Below are positions 1 through 8,343 of a DNA stretch of 64,000 nt, piece by piece; position 1 is the stretch's first letter, and the number at the start of each line of letters is the position of its first letter. The notes under the pieces are model-generated. The model saw only the letters and a list, made by a program, of their open reading frames with translations. It was not told the origin of the DNA and searched no databases. The stretch is from Nonomuraea solani (GTDB lineage: Bacteria; Actinomycetota; Actinomycetes; Streptosporangiales; Streptosporangiaceae): NCBI RefSeq assembly GCF_900108335.1, contig NZ_FNVT01000014.1, positions 1-64,000 of the forward strand, written 5' to 3'. The translations under genes were made by a program, and so were the position numbers.

Positions 1-494
1 TCGACCACCACGACGGTGCCCGCGAGAACCGTCGAGGTGATCTGTTGCTGCCGCTCGGTGACGAACTGGGCGATCTCGTCGACCCAGCGGCTGAGCTGGA
101 TGGGTTCCAGGTGCAGTGGGCCGGTGTAGAGCCAGCCTTCCACCGTCTTGGCCGTCTGCCTGACCTGTGTCACCAGGCCGGGGAACTCCTCGTTGGCCCG
201 GACGCCGATGATCCAGCCCGTCCCGCCCAGTGCGGCGAGGGCGACGAGCATGGTGAGCCAGGTGGCGTAGATCGTCGGCAGGCCCGACGCGCGCAGGCGT
301 CGGGTGAGTGGGAACAGCAGCGCGGTCAGCAGCAGGGCGACCGCCACCGGCAGGGCGACGATACGCATCGTCGCCACGAAACCGAACACGAAGTTGGCCA
401 CGATGCCGATCACGATCAGACACGCGCACCACGCGGCCACCCTCGCCAAGGTCGCAGGCACTAACCGCAGCAGGCGCTCCTGAGGTGAATCCAT
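1..494 (-). CDS. AI-2E (PerM-like) family transporter, 3' part beyond window edge
   Basis: Reading leftward from an ATG at 494, the frame stays open to the window edge and gives the N-terminal 164 residues of a polytopic membrane protein. Two hydrophobic stretches at about residues 18-60 are broken by a basic turn (LTRRLRASG), followed by another helix and a soluble segment. This is the layout of the PerM/AI-2E exporter family, whose members usually run 340-390 residues. The type member exports autoinducer-2; the substrate here cannot be predicted. A 12-bp palindrome, GGGAAGCTTCCC (498-509), sits just upstream of the start and may act on transcription or translation. No operon partner is visible to the right. 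Confidence 0.75.
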   Translation of the reverse strand, partial: MDSPQERLLRLVPATLARVAAWCACLIVIGIVANFVFGFVATMRIVALPVAVALLLTALLFPLTRRLRASGLPTIYATWLTMLVALAALGGTGWIIGVRANEEFPGLVTQVRQTAKTVEGWLYTGPLHLEPIQLSRWVDEIAQFVTERQQQITSTVLAGTVVVV

Positions 495-594
495 ACAGGG
501 AAGCTTCCCCACCGGGCAGGGATAGGCGGGCTTTCAGGCTTCGAGCCCGGGAAATGTTGAAGAAAGGCTCGTCCGCCTGCTGACCGCAACCGTC

Positions 595-862
595 GATGCC
601 GGTAGTGCGGGGGTGCACTGGCAGATCACCCAGCTCGGCCGGAACACCATCCAGGGCAAGCCGAAGACCGAGGCCAGCGACCGCGTCATCGCCCTCCTGC
701 GCACCCACCGCCGAAACCAGGCCGCCCAACGGCTGGCGGCGGGGGAGGCGCGGATCGACAGCGGGTTCGTCTTCACGAACGAACTCGGCGAGCCCTTGCA
801 CCCTCAGCACATCAGCGACCAGTTCAACCGGCTGGCGTACGAGACGGAGCTGCCGCCGGCTG
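595..862 (+). pseudogene. tyrosine recombinase/integrase remnant (internal fragment)
   Basis: About 90 residues of the middle of a phage-type integrase: GVHWQITQLG, GKPKTEASDR, then FVFTNELGEPLHPQHISDQF. The match stops after ELPP, exactly where the catalytic HxxR box should begin, and the frame then runs into the 3' end of the oxidoreductase operon. There is no start region and no C-terminal catalytic Arg-His-Tyr part. It aligns well with the better preserved remnant at 15742-16359, and both point the same way. It is a dead fragment marking past integration. Confidence 0.7.
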
Positions 863-874
863 ACGGACCCCCTT

Positions 875-3118
875 TCAGAGCAGGTTGTCGATGGTGATGG
901 GGAGCCGGCGGATGCGGCGGCCGGTGGCGTGGAAGACGGCGTTGGCGATGGAGGGGGCCACGCCGACCAGGACGACCTCGCCCAGGCCCTTGACGCCGAT
1001 GGGGTCGGCGATCTCGTCGCGTCCGTCGAGGTAGATGGCCTTGAGCTGGGGGACGTCGGCGTTGACGGGGACGAGGTAGTCGGCCAGGTTGGCGTTGGTG
1101 ATCCGGCCGTCGCGGGGGTCGGTGAGGGTGTGTTCGAGCAGGGCGGCGCTGATGCCGCCGACCATGCCGCCGATGGCCTGGCTGTCGGCGAGTTTGGGGC
1201 TGATGACGCGGCCGGCGTCGTAGACGGCGAGCATGCGCCGTACCCGGACCATGCCGAGCCGCTGGTCGACGGCGACCTCGGCGAACACCGCGCCGTAGGC
1301 GTACATGGAGGCTTGCGGGCGTGTGGGGGTGTAGGCGCCGTCGGCTTCGAGGTGGGCGCGGTTGTTGCGGCCCAGCAGTTGCCGGTACGTCTCCCCGCGT
1401 GCGGCGTCGTCCTTGAGCTGGAGCCGGCCGTCGCGGACCACGACGTCGTCGGGCGCGGCGCCGTGCAGCGGCGACTCGGTGTCCTCGACCGCGAGCCGGA
1501 TCGCCTGCCGGCGCAGCTTGTCGCAGCCGTCCTGGACGGTGGATCCGACGCTGGCCATGGTGAGCGAGCCGCCATGGACGGGGGCGGGCGGCAGGATGGT
1601 GTCGCCGAGCCGGAAGGTCACCGCACGGACGGCCAGGCCGAGGGCGTCGGCGGCGATCTGGGTCATGGAGGTGTAGGTGCCTGGGCCCATGTCGCTGGTC
1701 GCCGATTCGACCTGGGCGGTGCCATCGGCGTGCAGCCGTACCCGGGCCTGGGCCGGGGCGCGGAGGGTGTCGTAGACCGCGGTCGCCATGCCGGTGCCGA
1801 TCAGCCATTCGCCGTCGCGGGTCTGGCCGGGCTTGGGGTTACGGCGGCTCCAGCCGAACTCGCGGGCGCCGACCTCCAGGCACTCGCGCAGCCGGCGGGT
1901 GGAGAACGGCATGCCGCTGGCCTGGTCGCTGTCGGGCTCGTTGCGCAGGCGCAGCTCGACGGGGTCGATGCCGAGCTCGTGGGCGAGTTCGTCGATGGCG
2001 CTTTCGATGGGGAAGGCGGCGGTGGAGTAGCCGGGGCCGCGCATCGGGGTGGGTGTGTTCACGTCCAGCGGCACCGTGCGGTAGGCCTGGCTGACGTTGG
2101 GGGTGGTGTAGAGCATCTGGCCGGGCGACAGGACACCGCGTTCGCTGAATCGTTCATAACGTGAGGTCTCGGCGCGCAGGTCGTGGAGCATCGCGGCCAG
2201 CCGGCCGTCACGGTCGCTGCCCAAGCGCAGCTTGTACTCGTAGGCAGGCCGGAACCCGACCCCGGAGTAGAGCTGCTTGCGCGTCAGCACGAGCTTGACC
2301 GGGCGGCCGGCCTCGCGGGCGGCGAGTGCGGCGATCACGGTGTGCGGCCAGCAGCGGGCGGCGTTGCCGAACGCGCCGCCGACGAACGGTGAGATGACGC
2401 GTACGTCGGTGGCCGGGATGCCGAACACGGCGGCCAGTTCGTCGCGGGTGCTCTGCACCCACTGGGTCTTCTCCCACACGGTGACCCGTGCGCCGGTCCA
2501 GCGGGCGATCGTGGCGTGTGGCTCCATGGCGTTGTGGTGGGTGCGGGAGAGCAGGTAGGTCATCTCCATCCGTACGGGCGCCGCGTTGAACGCCGCCTCG
2601 GCGTCGCCGCGCGTATAGGCGGTGGCGGGTTCGTTGGCGGGGGCGCCGGTCAGGTCGGTGGCGGGCGGCTCGGCGGCGTAGTCGACGCGCACCAGTCCTG
2701 CGGCGTGCTGGGCGGCCTCCAGGGTGGTGGCGACCACGACGGCGACGGGCTGGCCGTGGAAGCGGACCTGGTCGTCCTGGAAGACGTGCAGGCGTTCGCC
2801 CGGGAGGTTGAGCGAGCCGGGGTTGGGCCGGTACGGCAGTCGCGGGGCGTTGCGGTGGTCGAGCACCTTCAGCACACCGCTTTGGGCTTCGGCGGCGCTG
2901 GTGTCGATGGCGGTGATACGGCCGCGGCCGACGCTGCTGGTGACGACGACGGCGTGCGTGATGCCGTCGATGCCGTGCTCGATGCCGTGCTCGATGCCGT
3001 GCTCGATGCCCTGCTCAGTGCCGTGGTCGGCGGCGTAGGCGGCGCGGCCGGTCACCTTCAACCGGCCGTCCACGCGTGACAGCGGCGCGCCGACGGCTTG
3101 CTGCGGCTGCGGGCTCAT
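875..3118 (-). CDS. molybdopterin-binding subunit of an aldehyde/xanthine-type oxidoreductase (PaoC-like)
   Basis: A 747-residue large subunit of the xanthine oxidase family. N-terminal part: GAPLSRVDGRLKVTGRAAYAAD, the standard entry to the a/b hammerhead domain. Then the Mo-cofactor region with FVGGAFGNA, GVGFRPAYEY, MRGPGYSTAAFPIESAID and, near the end, the conserved KGLGEVVLVGVAPSIANAV. It would oxidise aldehydes or heteroaromatics using Mo-pterin. Start at ATG 3118, which overlaps the stop of the FAD subunit by 4 nt (ATGA). A (EHGI)n stretch at about residues 35-50 is encoded by a 12-bp tandem repeat. The order of the three subunit genes and the Tat signal on the iron-sulfur subunit match periplasmic PaoABC. 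Exact substrate unknown. Confidence 0.9.
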   Translation of the reverse strand: MSPQPQQAVGAPLSRVDGRLKVTGRAAYAADHGTEQGIEHGIEHGIEHGIDGITHAVVVTSSVGRGRITAIDTSAAEAQSGVLKVLDHRNAPRLPYRPNPGSLNLPGERLHVFQDDQVRFHGQPVAVVVATTLEAAQHAAGLVRVDYAAEPPATDLTGAPANEPATAYTRGDAEAAFNAAPVRMEMTYLLSRTHHNAMEPHATIARWTGARVTVWEKTQWVQSTRDELAAVFGIPATDVRVISPFVGGAFGNAARCWPHTVIAALAAREAGRPVKLVLTRKQLYSGVGFRPAYEYKLRLGSDRDGRLAAMLHDLRAETSRYERFSERGVLSPGQMLYTTPNVSQAYRTVPLDVNTPTPMRGPGYSTAAFPIESAIDELAHELGIDPVELRLRNEPDSDQASGMPFSTRRLRECLEVGAREFGWSRRNPKPGQTRDGEWLIGTGMATAVYDTLRAPAQARVRLHADGTAQVESATSDMGPGTYTSMTQIAADALGLAVRAVTFRLGDTILPPAPVHGGSLTMASVGSTVQDGCDKLRRQAIRLAVEDTESPLHGAAPDDVVVRDGRLQLKDDAARGETYRQLLGRNNRAHLEADGAYTPTRPQASMYAYGAVFAEVAVDQRLGMVRVRRMLAVYDAGRVISPKLADSQAIGGMVGGISAALLEHTLTDPRDGRITNANLADYLVPVNADVPQLKAIYLDGRDEIADPIGVKGLGEVVLVGVAPSIANAVFHATGRRIRRLPITIDNLL
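2969..3016 (-). repeat. 12-bp tandem repeat, four units, inside the Mo-subunit gene
   Basis: Four head-to-tail copies of GATGCCGTGCTC (plus strand), the last with one change (GATGCCCTGCTC). Being a multiple of three, it encodes repeated Glu-His-Gly-Ile in the N-terminal region of the molybdopterin subunit without breaking the frame. Length variation between strains would be expected from slippage. Confidence 0.9.
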
Positions 3119-4095
3119 GCGGATCCTCCCACGACGCGGAGCTGGCGTTCGACGGTGCGCTTGAGCAGTTCGACCTTGAAGCGGTTGTGGGTGAGCGGGC
3201 GGGCCCCATCGGCGGCAAGCGCGGCAGCGGCGATCCACAGGGAGTCGGAGGGGCGTTGGCCGATGAGGTGCCGCTCGACGGCGGGCAGCTTCCACGGCAC
3301 GGTTCCCACACCGCCGACGGCGACCTTCGCCTCGCGGATCACCCCCGCGCGCACCTGCAGAGCGACGGCCGCGGAGGTGAGCGCGAACTCGTACGACTGC
3401 CGGTCGCGGACCTTCAGGTAGCCGGACTTCAGCGGGCGCGGGTGGGCCGGGATCTCCACGGCGGTGATCAATTCGCCGGGGCGCAGGTTCTGCTCGCGCT
3501 CCGGCGTGGTGCCGGGCTGGAGCAGGAAGTCGGCGAAGGTAACGGTGCGCTGGCCGTCCGGGCCGAGCAGGTGCACGGTGGCCTCCAGCGCCGCGAAGGC
3601 GACGGCGACGTCGGAGGGGTGGGTGGCCACGCACCGGTCGGAGGTGCCGAGAATGGCGTGGCTGCGGTTGATGCCCTGCAGGGCGGCGCATCCGGAGCCC
3701 GGCCGGCGCTTGTTGCAGGCGGCGCTCACGTCGCGGAAATAGGTGCAGCGGGTGCGCTGCATGATGTTGCCGCCGATGGTGGCCATGTTGCGCAACTGCG
3801 CGGACGCGCTCAGCTCCAGGGCCTGGGAGATGACCGGGTAGGTGGTGCGCACCTTGGGGTGGGCGGCGGCCTCGGCCATCCGTACCAGGGCGCCGATGCG
3901 CAGTGTGCCACGTCCGGTGACGGTGACCTCTCCCAGGGGCAGGGCGGCGATGTCGATCAGTGTCTCGGGGCGCTCGACGGTCTCGCGCATCAGGTCGACG
4001 AGCGTCGTGCCGCCGGCGATGTAGCGTCCGCCGCGCCGGCCGGCGTCGATCGCCTCACGGATGCCGGCGGCCTTGGTGAAGGTGAAGGGGTACAT
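3115..4095 (-). CDS. FAD-binding subunit of molybdenum oxidoreductase (PaoB-like)
   Basis: 326 residues of the CoxM/YagS family. It carries both FAD pyrophosphate-binding motifs, IAGGTTLVDLM (about residues 26-36) and TIGGNIMQRTRC (about 105-116). After these come clustered cysteines in CTYFRDVSAACNKRRPGSGC, like the extra 4Fe-4S site of PaoB/YagS-type subunits. It passes electrons between the 2Fe-2S subunit and FAD. Start at ATG 4095 with a purine-rich GGAAGTGAG upstream. It lies 6 bp after the iron-sulfur gene and overlaps the Mo-subunit gene by 4 nt, so the three are one operon. Confidence 0.9.
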   Translation of the reverse strand: MYPFTFTKAAGIREAIDAGRRGGRYIAGGTTLVDLMRETVERPETLIDIAALPLGEVTVTGRGTLRIGALVRMAEAAAHPKVRTTYPVISQALELSASAQLRNMATIGGNIMQRTRCTYFRDVSAACNKRRPGSGCAALQGINRSHAILGTSDRCVATHPSDVAVAFAALEATVHLLGPDGQRTVTFADFLLQPGTTPEREQNLRPGELITAVEIPAHPRPLKSGYLKVRDRQSYEFALTSAAVALQVRAGVIREAKVAVGGVGTVPWKLPAVERHLIGQRPSDSLWIAAAALAADGARPLTHNRFKVELLKRTVERQLRVVGGSA

Positions 4096-4101
4096 CGGTA
4101 C

Positions 4102-4746
4102 TCACTTCCGGCCCGCGGCCTGCTCGACCGCAAGCACGATCTTGGTGTAGCAGCCGCAGCGGCAGATGTTGCCGCTCATCCATTCCCGGATCTCCGCAGC
4201 AGAGCCGGTGTGGCCTTCCTTGATGCAGCCGACGCCGGACATGATCTGCCCAGGGGTGCAGTAGCCGCACTGGAAGGCGTCCTGGTCGATGAACGCCTGC
4301 TGCAGCGGGTGCAGCCGGTCGCCGTCGGCCAAGCCCTCGATGGTGGTGACCTTGGCCCCGTCCAGCCGTACGGCCAGGGTCAGGCAGGCGTTGACCCGCC
4401 GTCCGTCGATGAGTACCGTGCACGCCCCGCAGGCGCCGGCGTCGCAGCCCTTCTTGGTGCCGGGCAGGCCGAGGTGCTCGCGCAGCAGGTCCAGCAGCGA
4501 GGTGCGGTTGTCGACCAGGGCGGTGTGCCGGTCGCCGTTGACCGACAGCGTCACCCGGCTGGTGGGCGGTGCCTCGGTGAGTACCTCCGTGGATGTAGCC
4601 GCGACGGCCACCGCGGGCTCCGTGGGCAGTCCTGAGGTCGCCGCGACGCCACCGACGGCGGTGGTCGCGATGAACGTGCGCCGGGACAGAGCGGTCGCGC
4701 CTGCCTCGGCGGGGCCGGCGGTTGACGCGGGGAGTTCGGTAGACAT
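4102..4746 (-). CDS. 2Fe-2S subunit of molybdenum oxidoreductase with Tat signal (PaoA-like)
   Basis: 214 residues from ATG 4746; a GTG two codons upstream is possible. The N-terminus has a twin-arginine signal, SRRTFIATTAVGGVAA, so the folded complex is probably exported. The plant-type ferredoxin cluster follows (CDAGACGACTVLIDGRRVNAC), then the second 2Fe-2S domain (QCGYCTPGQIMSG, GNICRCGCY). First gene of the three-gene operon. The complex would be a periplasmic aldehyde oxidoreductase; a dedicated Mo-cofactor insertase (PaoD/XdhC type) is not seen in the window. Confidence 0.9.
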   Translation of the reverse strand: MSTELPASTAGPAEAGATALSRRTFIATTAVGGVAATSGLPTEPAVAVAATSTEVLTEAPPTSRVTLSVNGDRHTALVDNRTSLLDLLREHLGLPGTKKGCDAGACGACTVLIDGRRVNACLTLAVRLDGAKVTTIEGLADGDRLHPLQQAFIDQDAFQCGYCTPGQIMSGVGCIKEGHTGSAAEIREWMSGNICRCGCYTKIVLAVEQAAGRK

Positions 4747-5270
4747 GGCCACTCTCTCGTTGCGGTGGAGGGGGTCAGTGGTCGTGCGCAGGCTGCGGGG
4801 GTCGGCCGATACCTCGCCGTTGATTCATGCAGGTGGTGGGAGTGTGCAAGGAGCGGGCTTGACACCGTGACCGGGACGGTGGCTGACCGCACCGTCAGAC
4901 TGGCGGCTTGGCCGGCCTCCTGACAGGGCGTGCTGTTCCAGGGAATGGTGTTCAGGGGAATGACACAACCCCCCACGTTTCGTGGATCGCGGGGTGGGGT
5001 CAGGATTGTCCGCGCGGCGTCTCATCCGTCGCGGTCGCGGTCGCGGGCGTGGTGAATGAGGGTGCGGTCAGGTCGAGCAGATGTAGGCGGGTCTCTTTTC
5101 CGCGCTCCAGACGTACGCAGTTGTCGATGCCGATCCCCGACAAGGTGGCCGGCTCTTCCCGGCGCAACCCCGGAGACCGTTCTCCCGACCGGGTGGTACC
5201 CGAACGTGGCCCCAGGGCCAAAGTAGCGATGCGTACCGGCCATCACTCTTTGTGGCGTGGTCAGATGCGC
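4747..5270. other. intergenic, promoter side of the oxidoreductase operon
   Basis: A 524-bp gap between the oxidoreductase operon and the TetR gene, both transcribed leftward. It should hold the operon promoter. I see no convincing gene, only shadow frames and a short GCGGTC run near 5033-5045. No TetR-type palindrome stands out. Confidence 0.5.
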
Positions 5271-5960
5271 TCAGCTCAGGCCCAGCGACCTGACCAGGTC
5301 GAGCATCTCGGCGCGGTGCAGGGCGGCTGGGTTGCCTGCTACGGGGTGGATGTGGCCGTCGATCTCCAGGGCGACCAGGCCGTGCATCCGGCCCCAGACG
5401 CGTAGCGCGAGCGCCGCCGCGGCGGGCGGCACGTCGGGCAGATCCGCTTGGATCTTCGCCACGTAGTCCGGATGGAGGTCGGACCAGGAGGTGTCGTCGG
5501 GTTGGTTGTGCCGGGCATGCGGCCATGCGGTCGCCACCAGGCGGGTGAGTTCGCGGCACACGCGGCGGGCCGTCTGGTCGACCGGCCCGTTCTCGGGCGG
5601 CTGGTAGCCCGGGACGGGATGTCCGTAAAAGAGCCGGAAGCTCTCCGGATGGGCCAGTGCCCACTCCCTCAGCGCCTGACCCCAGGCCATCAACCTGCCA
5701 CCGGGGTCGGTGTTGGGCACCGCGTTGCTGGCTGACTCCAACGTATCCGCGAGCGAGGCGGCGATCTCGCTGATCAGTGCTGTGATCAGGTCGTCCCGAG
5801 TGGGGAAGTAGCTGTAGATCGCGCGCGCGGTCATCCCCATCTCGCGGGCGATGCCCCGCAGCGAGATCGCTCCTGGCCCGCCTTGGGCCATCTGCCGCAG
5901 CGCGATGGCCTTGATCTCCCGGCTCGTCTCCACCCGCAGTCGCTCCCGGCGGCTCATCAT
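5271..5960 (-). CDS. TetR/AcrR family transcriptional regulator
   Basis: 229 residues from ATG 5960; a GTG at 5993 would add 11 residues (SIDEGERADGM). The N-terminal helix-turn-helix is typical: TSREIKAIALRQMAQGGPGAISLRGIAREMGM then TARAIYSYFPTRDDLI. The C-terminal ligand domain resembles the WHG-type TetR C-terminus (AWGQALREWALAHPESFRLFYGHPVPGY). It is divergent from the DUF1330 gene at 6070, with only about 80-110 bp between, so it probably controls that gene and itself. It might also act on the molybdenum operon downstream. Confidence 0.85.
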   Translation of the reverse strand: MMSRRERLRVETSREIKAIALRQMAQGGPGAISLRGIAREMGMTARAIYSYFPTRDDLITALISEIAASLADTLESASNAVPNTDPGGRLMAWGQALREWALAHPESFRLFYGHPVPGYQPPENGPVDQTARRVCRELTRLVATAWPHARHNQPDDTSWSDLHPDYVAKIQADLPDVPPAAAALALRVWGRMHGLVALEIDGHIHPVAGNPAALHRAEMLDLVRSLGLS

Positions 5961-6069
5961 GCCGTCGGCGCGTTCGCCCTCATCGATGCTCACCTTGAAC
6001 AGGTTACAGGGATGCGTTACTCTCCATCGAGTCAAAAGTATACGCCGTGTCCAAATGAAACGGAGTTCC

Positions 6070-6384
6070 ATGTCTGCGTACGTCATCGCCAACGTCGATG
6101 TGCTCGACGAGGAGGCCGGCTGGGTCTACGCTCCCGTGGCCCAGCGGTCGATCCTCGACCACGGCGGCCGTTACCTGGTCGCGGGCCCTGTGCCCGAACC
6201 GGCCGAGGGCGCCTGGGCCTCCTCCCGGATCCTGATCATCGAGTTCCCCGACATGGACCGCGTCCGGCTGTGGTACGACTCCCCTGAATACCGGCGGGCC
6301 AGGGAGATCCGAGACGGCAAGGTCCGGGTCGGGCTGCTCTTCGTCGAAGGCTCCCCGCCCGAAGGCTTCACCCTCCCCTCCTAA
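6070..6384 (+). CDS. DUF1330 family protein (dimeric alpha/beta barrel)
   Basis: 104 residues. The family pattern is clear: an N-terminal YVIANVDVLD strand, HGGRYLVAGPVPEP, then the signature IIEFPDMDRVRLWYDSPEYRRAREIR and a final strand ending in EG. ATG 6070 has GGAG six bases upstream; an ATG at 6055 lacks this. Members are small cytosolic dimers of unclear function, often next to TetR regulators, as here. Confidence 0.85.
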   Translation: MSAYVIANVDVLDEEAGWVYAPVAQRSILDHGGRYLVAGPVPEPAEGAWASSRILIIEFPDMDRVRLWYDSPEYRRAREIRDGKVRVGLLFVEGSPPEGFTLPS

Positions 6385-6430
6385 GAGCCCTCCGGTGAGG
6401 TGACGGCCCGCGCCGCGCGGGCCCGCCCAG

Positions 6431-6763
6431 ATGGTGATGAACGAGCTCGGCGTCGACCGCGCCGAAGCCGGGCAGATCGCCGCCGCCGTCCAGTGTCAGT
6501 ACGCCCCGCGCAACCTCGCCGGCTGCCTCGGCGCCCTGGCCAAAAGCGGCGACCTGGCCGACTTCCAGGGCCACGTCCGCGGGCGGGCCAGCCGCCAGCA
6601 GGCGCGCCTGGCCCCCGACGACCGCCGCACCCGGCCCTGCTGCCCGCACGGCGAGGCCGGTGGCGTCGACCTGAACCCTCGCTCCGGCCGCCCCTGGTGC
6701 CCGCTGTGCCGAATCGGTGCGGCCGCCGACATTGAGCCGGCGCCCACCGGGGCCGGCCCATGA
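6431..6763 (+). CDS. small hypothetical protein with a C-x2-C-type cysteine cluster
   Basis: 110 residues, not assigned to a family. The middle (VQCQYAPRNLAGCLGALAKSGDLADF) looks like genuine protein. The C-terminal half carries CCPHGEAGG and WCPLC, which could bind zinc. Start at ATG 6431 has no good ribosome site, so the gene may be a 5'-truncated relic. Similar short Cys/His proteins occur on actinomycete mobile elements; here it lies in a region with integrase remnants. Confidence 0.4.
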   Translation: MVMNELGVDRAEAGQIAAAVQCQYAPRNLAGCLGALAKSGDLADFQGHVRGRASRQQARLAPDDRRTRPCCPHGEAGGVDLNPRSGRPWCPLCRIGAAADIEPAPTGAGP

Positions 6764-7390
6764 GCCAGGCCGTTTCCCGACTTTTCGGGCCGGTCTACGT
6801 GCGTACGCGTGAGTAGGTCCCATGAGACGGCCGGAGGACTCGGCGAGGGGAGTTTCGGGACCTCGGTCGTGGGGTCACGGTCTGGCCGTGGTCCCACGAC
6901 TGTTCGCCCCGGTCGCGGAGGTGCCGGGGCGATGCGGCTGCGAACCGTACGCAGGGGCATGGTCGGCCCGCAGCAGCGGCGGTCCATTGGAGACGTCACA
7001 CCTGCTTGAGAGCCGGTCTATCACCGACCACCGGACCTGTCACCACTTTCGTGACCTCAGACGGCGTTTGGTCGCGATAGTTGAGGGTTCGCCCTGCTTT
7101 GCCCCTCCGAACGATTGAGGCATTAGTCCGGTATGCGGAGATTTCCGAGCTGCCGCCGTTGATCGACTATCCGAATGAAGCCGCATCTGTGCCATCATTC
7201 CCGTTTGGTCTAAAGATGCGGCGCTTTGGCCCATCGACTCGACGGTGGGAGCGCTTTCCACTCCCGCCGGTCGGCACCCTCGCCTGCCGCTCTATCTGCA
7301 GATACACGATCCAAGTGCGGTCGTCGAAGACCCCGGCGACAATCACCCAGACTCAAACTTTCTCGTACAAAAGTTCGGGATTAAATGGAA
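6764..7390. other. intergenic, G+C lower than surroundings
   Basis: About 600 bp with no gene I can support. From about 7010 to 7420 the base composition falls well below the neighbouring DNA, with AT-rich runs near 7365-7410. A minus-strand frame ending near 7040 has a plausible stretch (PQSFGGAKQGEPSTIATK) but no clear start or family. Probably decayed foreign DNA. Confidence 0.4.
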
Positions 7391-7460
7391 TTAACGAGAT
7401 AAAACGCTCACTCAGAAGGTTGATGCGCGCCTGGCGCTGCCTGAGGGCAAGAAGCGCAAG

Positions 7461-7961
7461 ATGGCGGTCATCGCCACCGGCGCGCTGGTCGACGACAACG
7501 GCCGGCTTCTGGCCTGCACCGCGCCCTGGTTCAGCGGTGGAGCCTCAGACCCGCTTCCTCCGAAAGAGGATCCCCGGCGGCGTACCTTCAACCTGGACAT
7601 GGTGGTCTCCGGGTGGGCGGCGCTGTTCGTCATCTACCCCTGGATCCCGCGGGCGTTCGACCTCAATCTTCTCCTTACGGGGGCGGACAAGGCGTGGACC
7701 GACAAGCTGGGAGCGTGGCATGAGTTCGGCGAAGATCTCCTGCCGGCTTATGAGTGCCGGGCCTGCGTCAAACTCGGTGTGAAGAACCTGCAGGATCCGG
7801 CCAAGGCCATCGCGGAGGCTTATCAGCGGGTCTGTGTTGATCTTCGGACGATGACCGAAGTCGGCCTGTACGGCTACCACGCCGTGCCACCGCAGCACCG
7901 GCTCTGGATCTGGGCATCGGACCTGGAACAGGCCCGCAAGGACCTGCCGCTCGTCCGTTGA
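7461..7961 (+). CDS. hypothetical protein, N-terminus uncertain
   Basis: 166 residues from ATG 7461, which is the first usable start. The frame is open upstream to a TAA near 7391 and the peptide encoded there (KVDARLALPEGKKRK) also looks coding, so the gene may have lost its original 5' end. Content: GALVDDNGRLLAC, a hydrophobic WAALFVIYPWIP, and a helical C-terminal half. No recognised domain. It follows directly on the AT-rich stretch, consistent with a transferred or truncated gene. Confidence 0.5.
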   Translation: MAVIATGALVDDNGRLLACTAPWFSGGASDPLPPKEDPRRRTFNLDMVVSGWAALFVIYPWIPRAFDLNLLLTGADKAWTDKLGAWHEFGEDLLPAYECRACVKLGVKNLQDPAKAIAEAYQRVCVDLRTMTEVGLYGYHAVPPQHRLWIWASDLEQARKDLPLVR

Positions 7962-8031
7962 AGCCCAGATCAGACCCCGTAGGAAGGTTCCCGCGCGTCG
8001 TCGCCGGACATCGGCGGCAGCGCGGGCAGTC

Positions 8032-8208
8032 GTGAAGAGCGTCGTTCACGGCGGCGGGGTGCCCCGCTACGTCCGCCTCGGCGAGGAGACCTCCGCCCAC
8101 ATCACCGCCGAGCACGATCCCATCGCACGCGCCGTTCCCGCTGATCACGTCACGGTGCCGGTCTCCGCAGTTCAGCGCCTGCTTGGCGGCCGAGAGCAGC
8201 CTGGTTGA
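8032..8208 (+). CDS. short hypothetical ORF
   Basis: 58 residues from GTG 8032 to TGA 8208. The sequence (RYVRLGEETSAHITAEHDPIA... HVTVPVSAVQRLLGG) has a normal amino-acid mix and codon bias for this genome, unlike the shadow frames around it. No family recognised. It could be a small gene or the 3' remnant of a larger one. Confidence 0.35.
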   Translation: MKSVVHGGGVPRYVRLGEETSAHITAEHDPIARAVPADHVTVPVSAVQRLLGGREQPG

Positions 8209-8343
8209 CGGCACCCTTGATGCGACGCGTCCGCAACTTCAAGGACCTGATCTTCTTCCGTGCGGACGTGACCGCCTTCAGGCATCCGGTGCGCAGCACC
8301 GCCTCCTGCAGCATGCCGATCATCGGCCTGATCGTCGGCCTGC

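Noticed and set aside
596..2164. Long plus-strand open frame opposite the molybdenum subunit
   Set aside because: Antisense shadow of a clear Mo-hydroxylase gene; composition is Gly/Val/Asp-rich without any domain.
3076..4635. 519-residue plus-strand frame
   Set aside because: Antisense of the FAD and 2Fe-2S subunit genes, which have exact family motifs.
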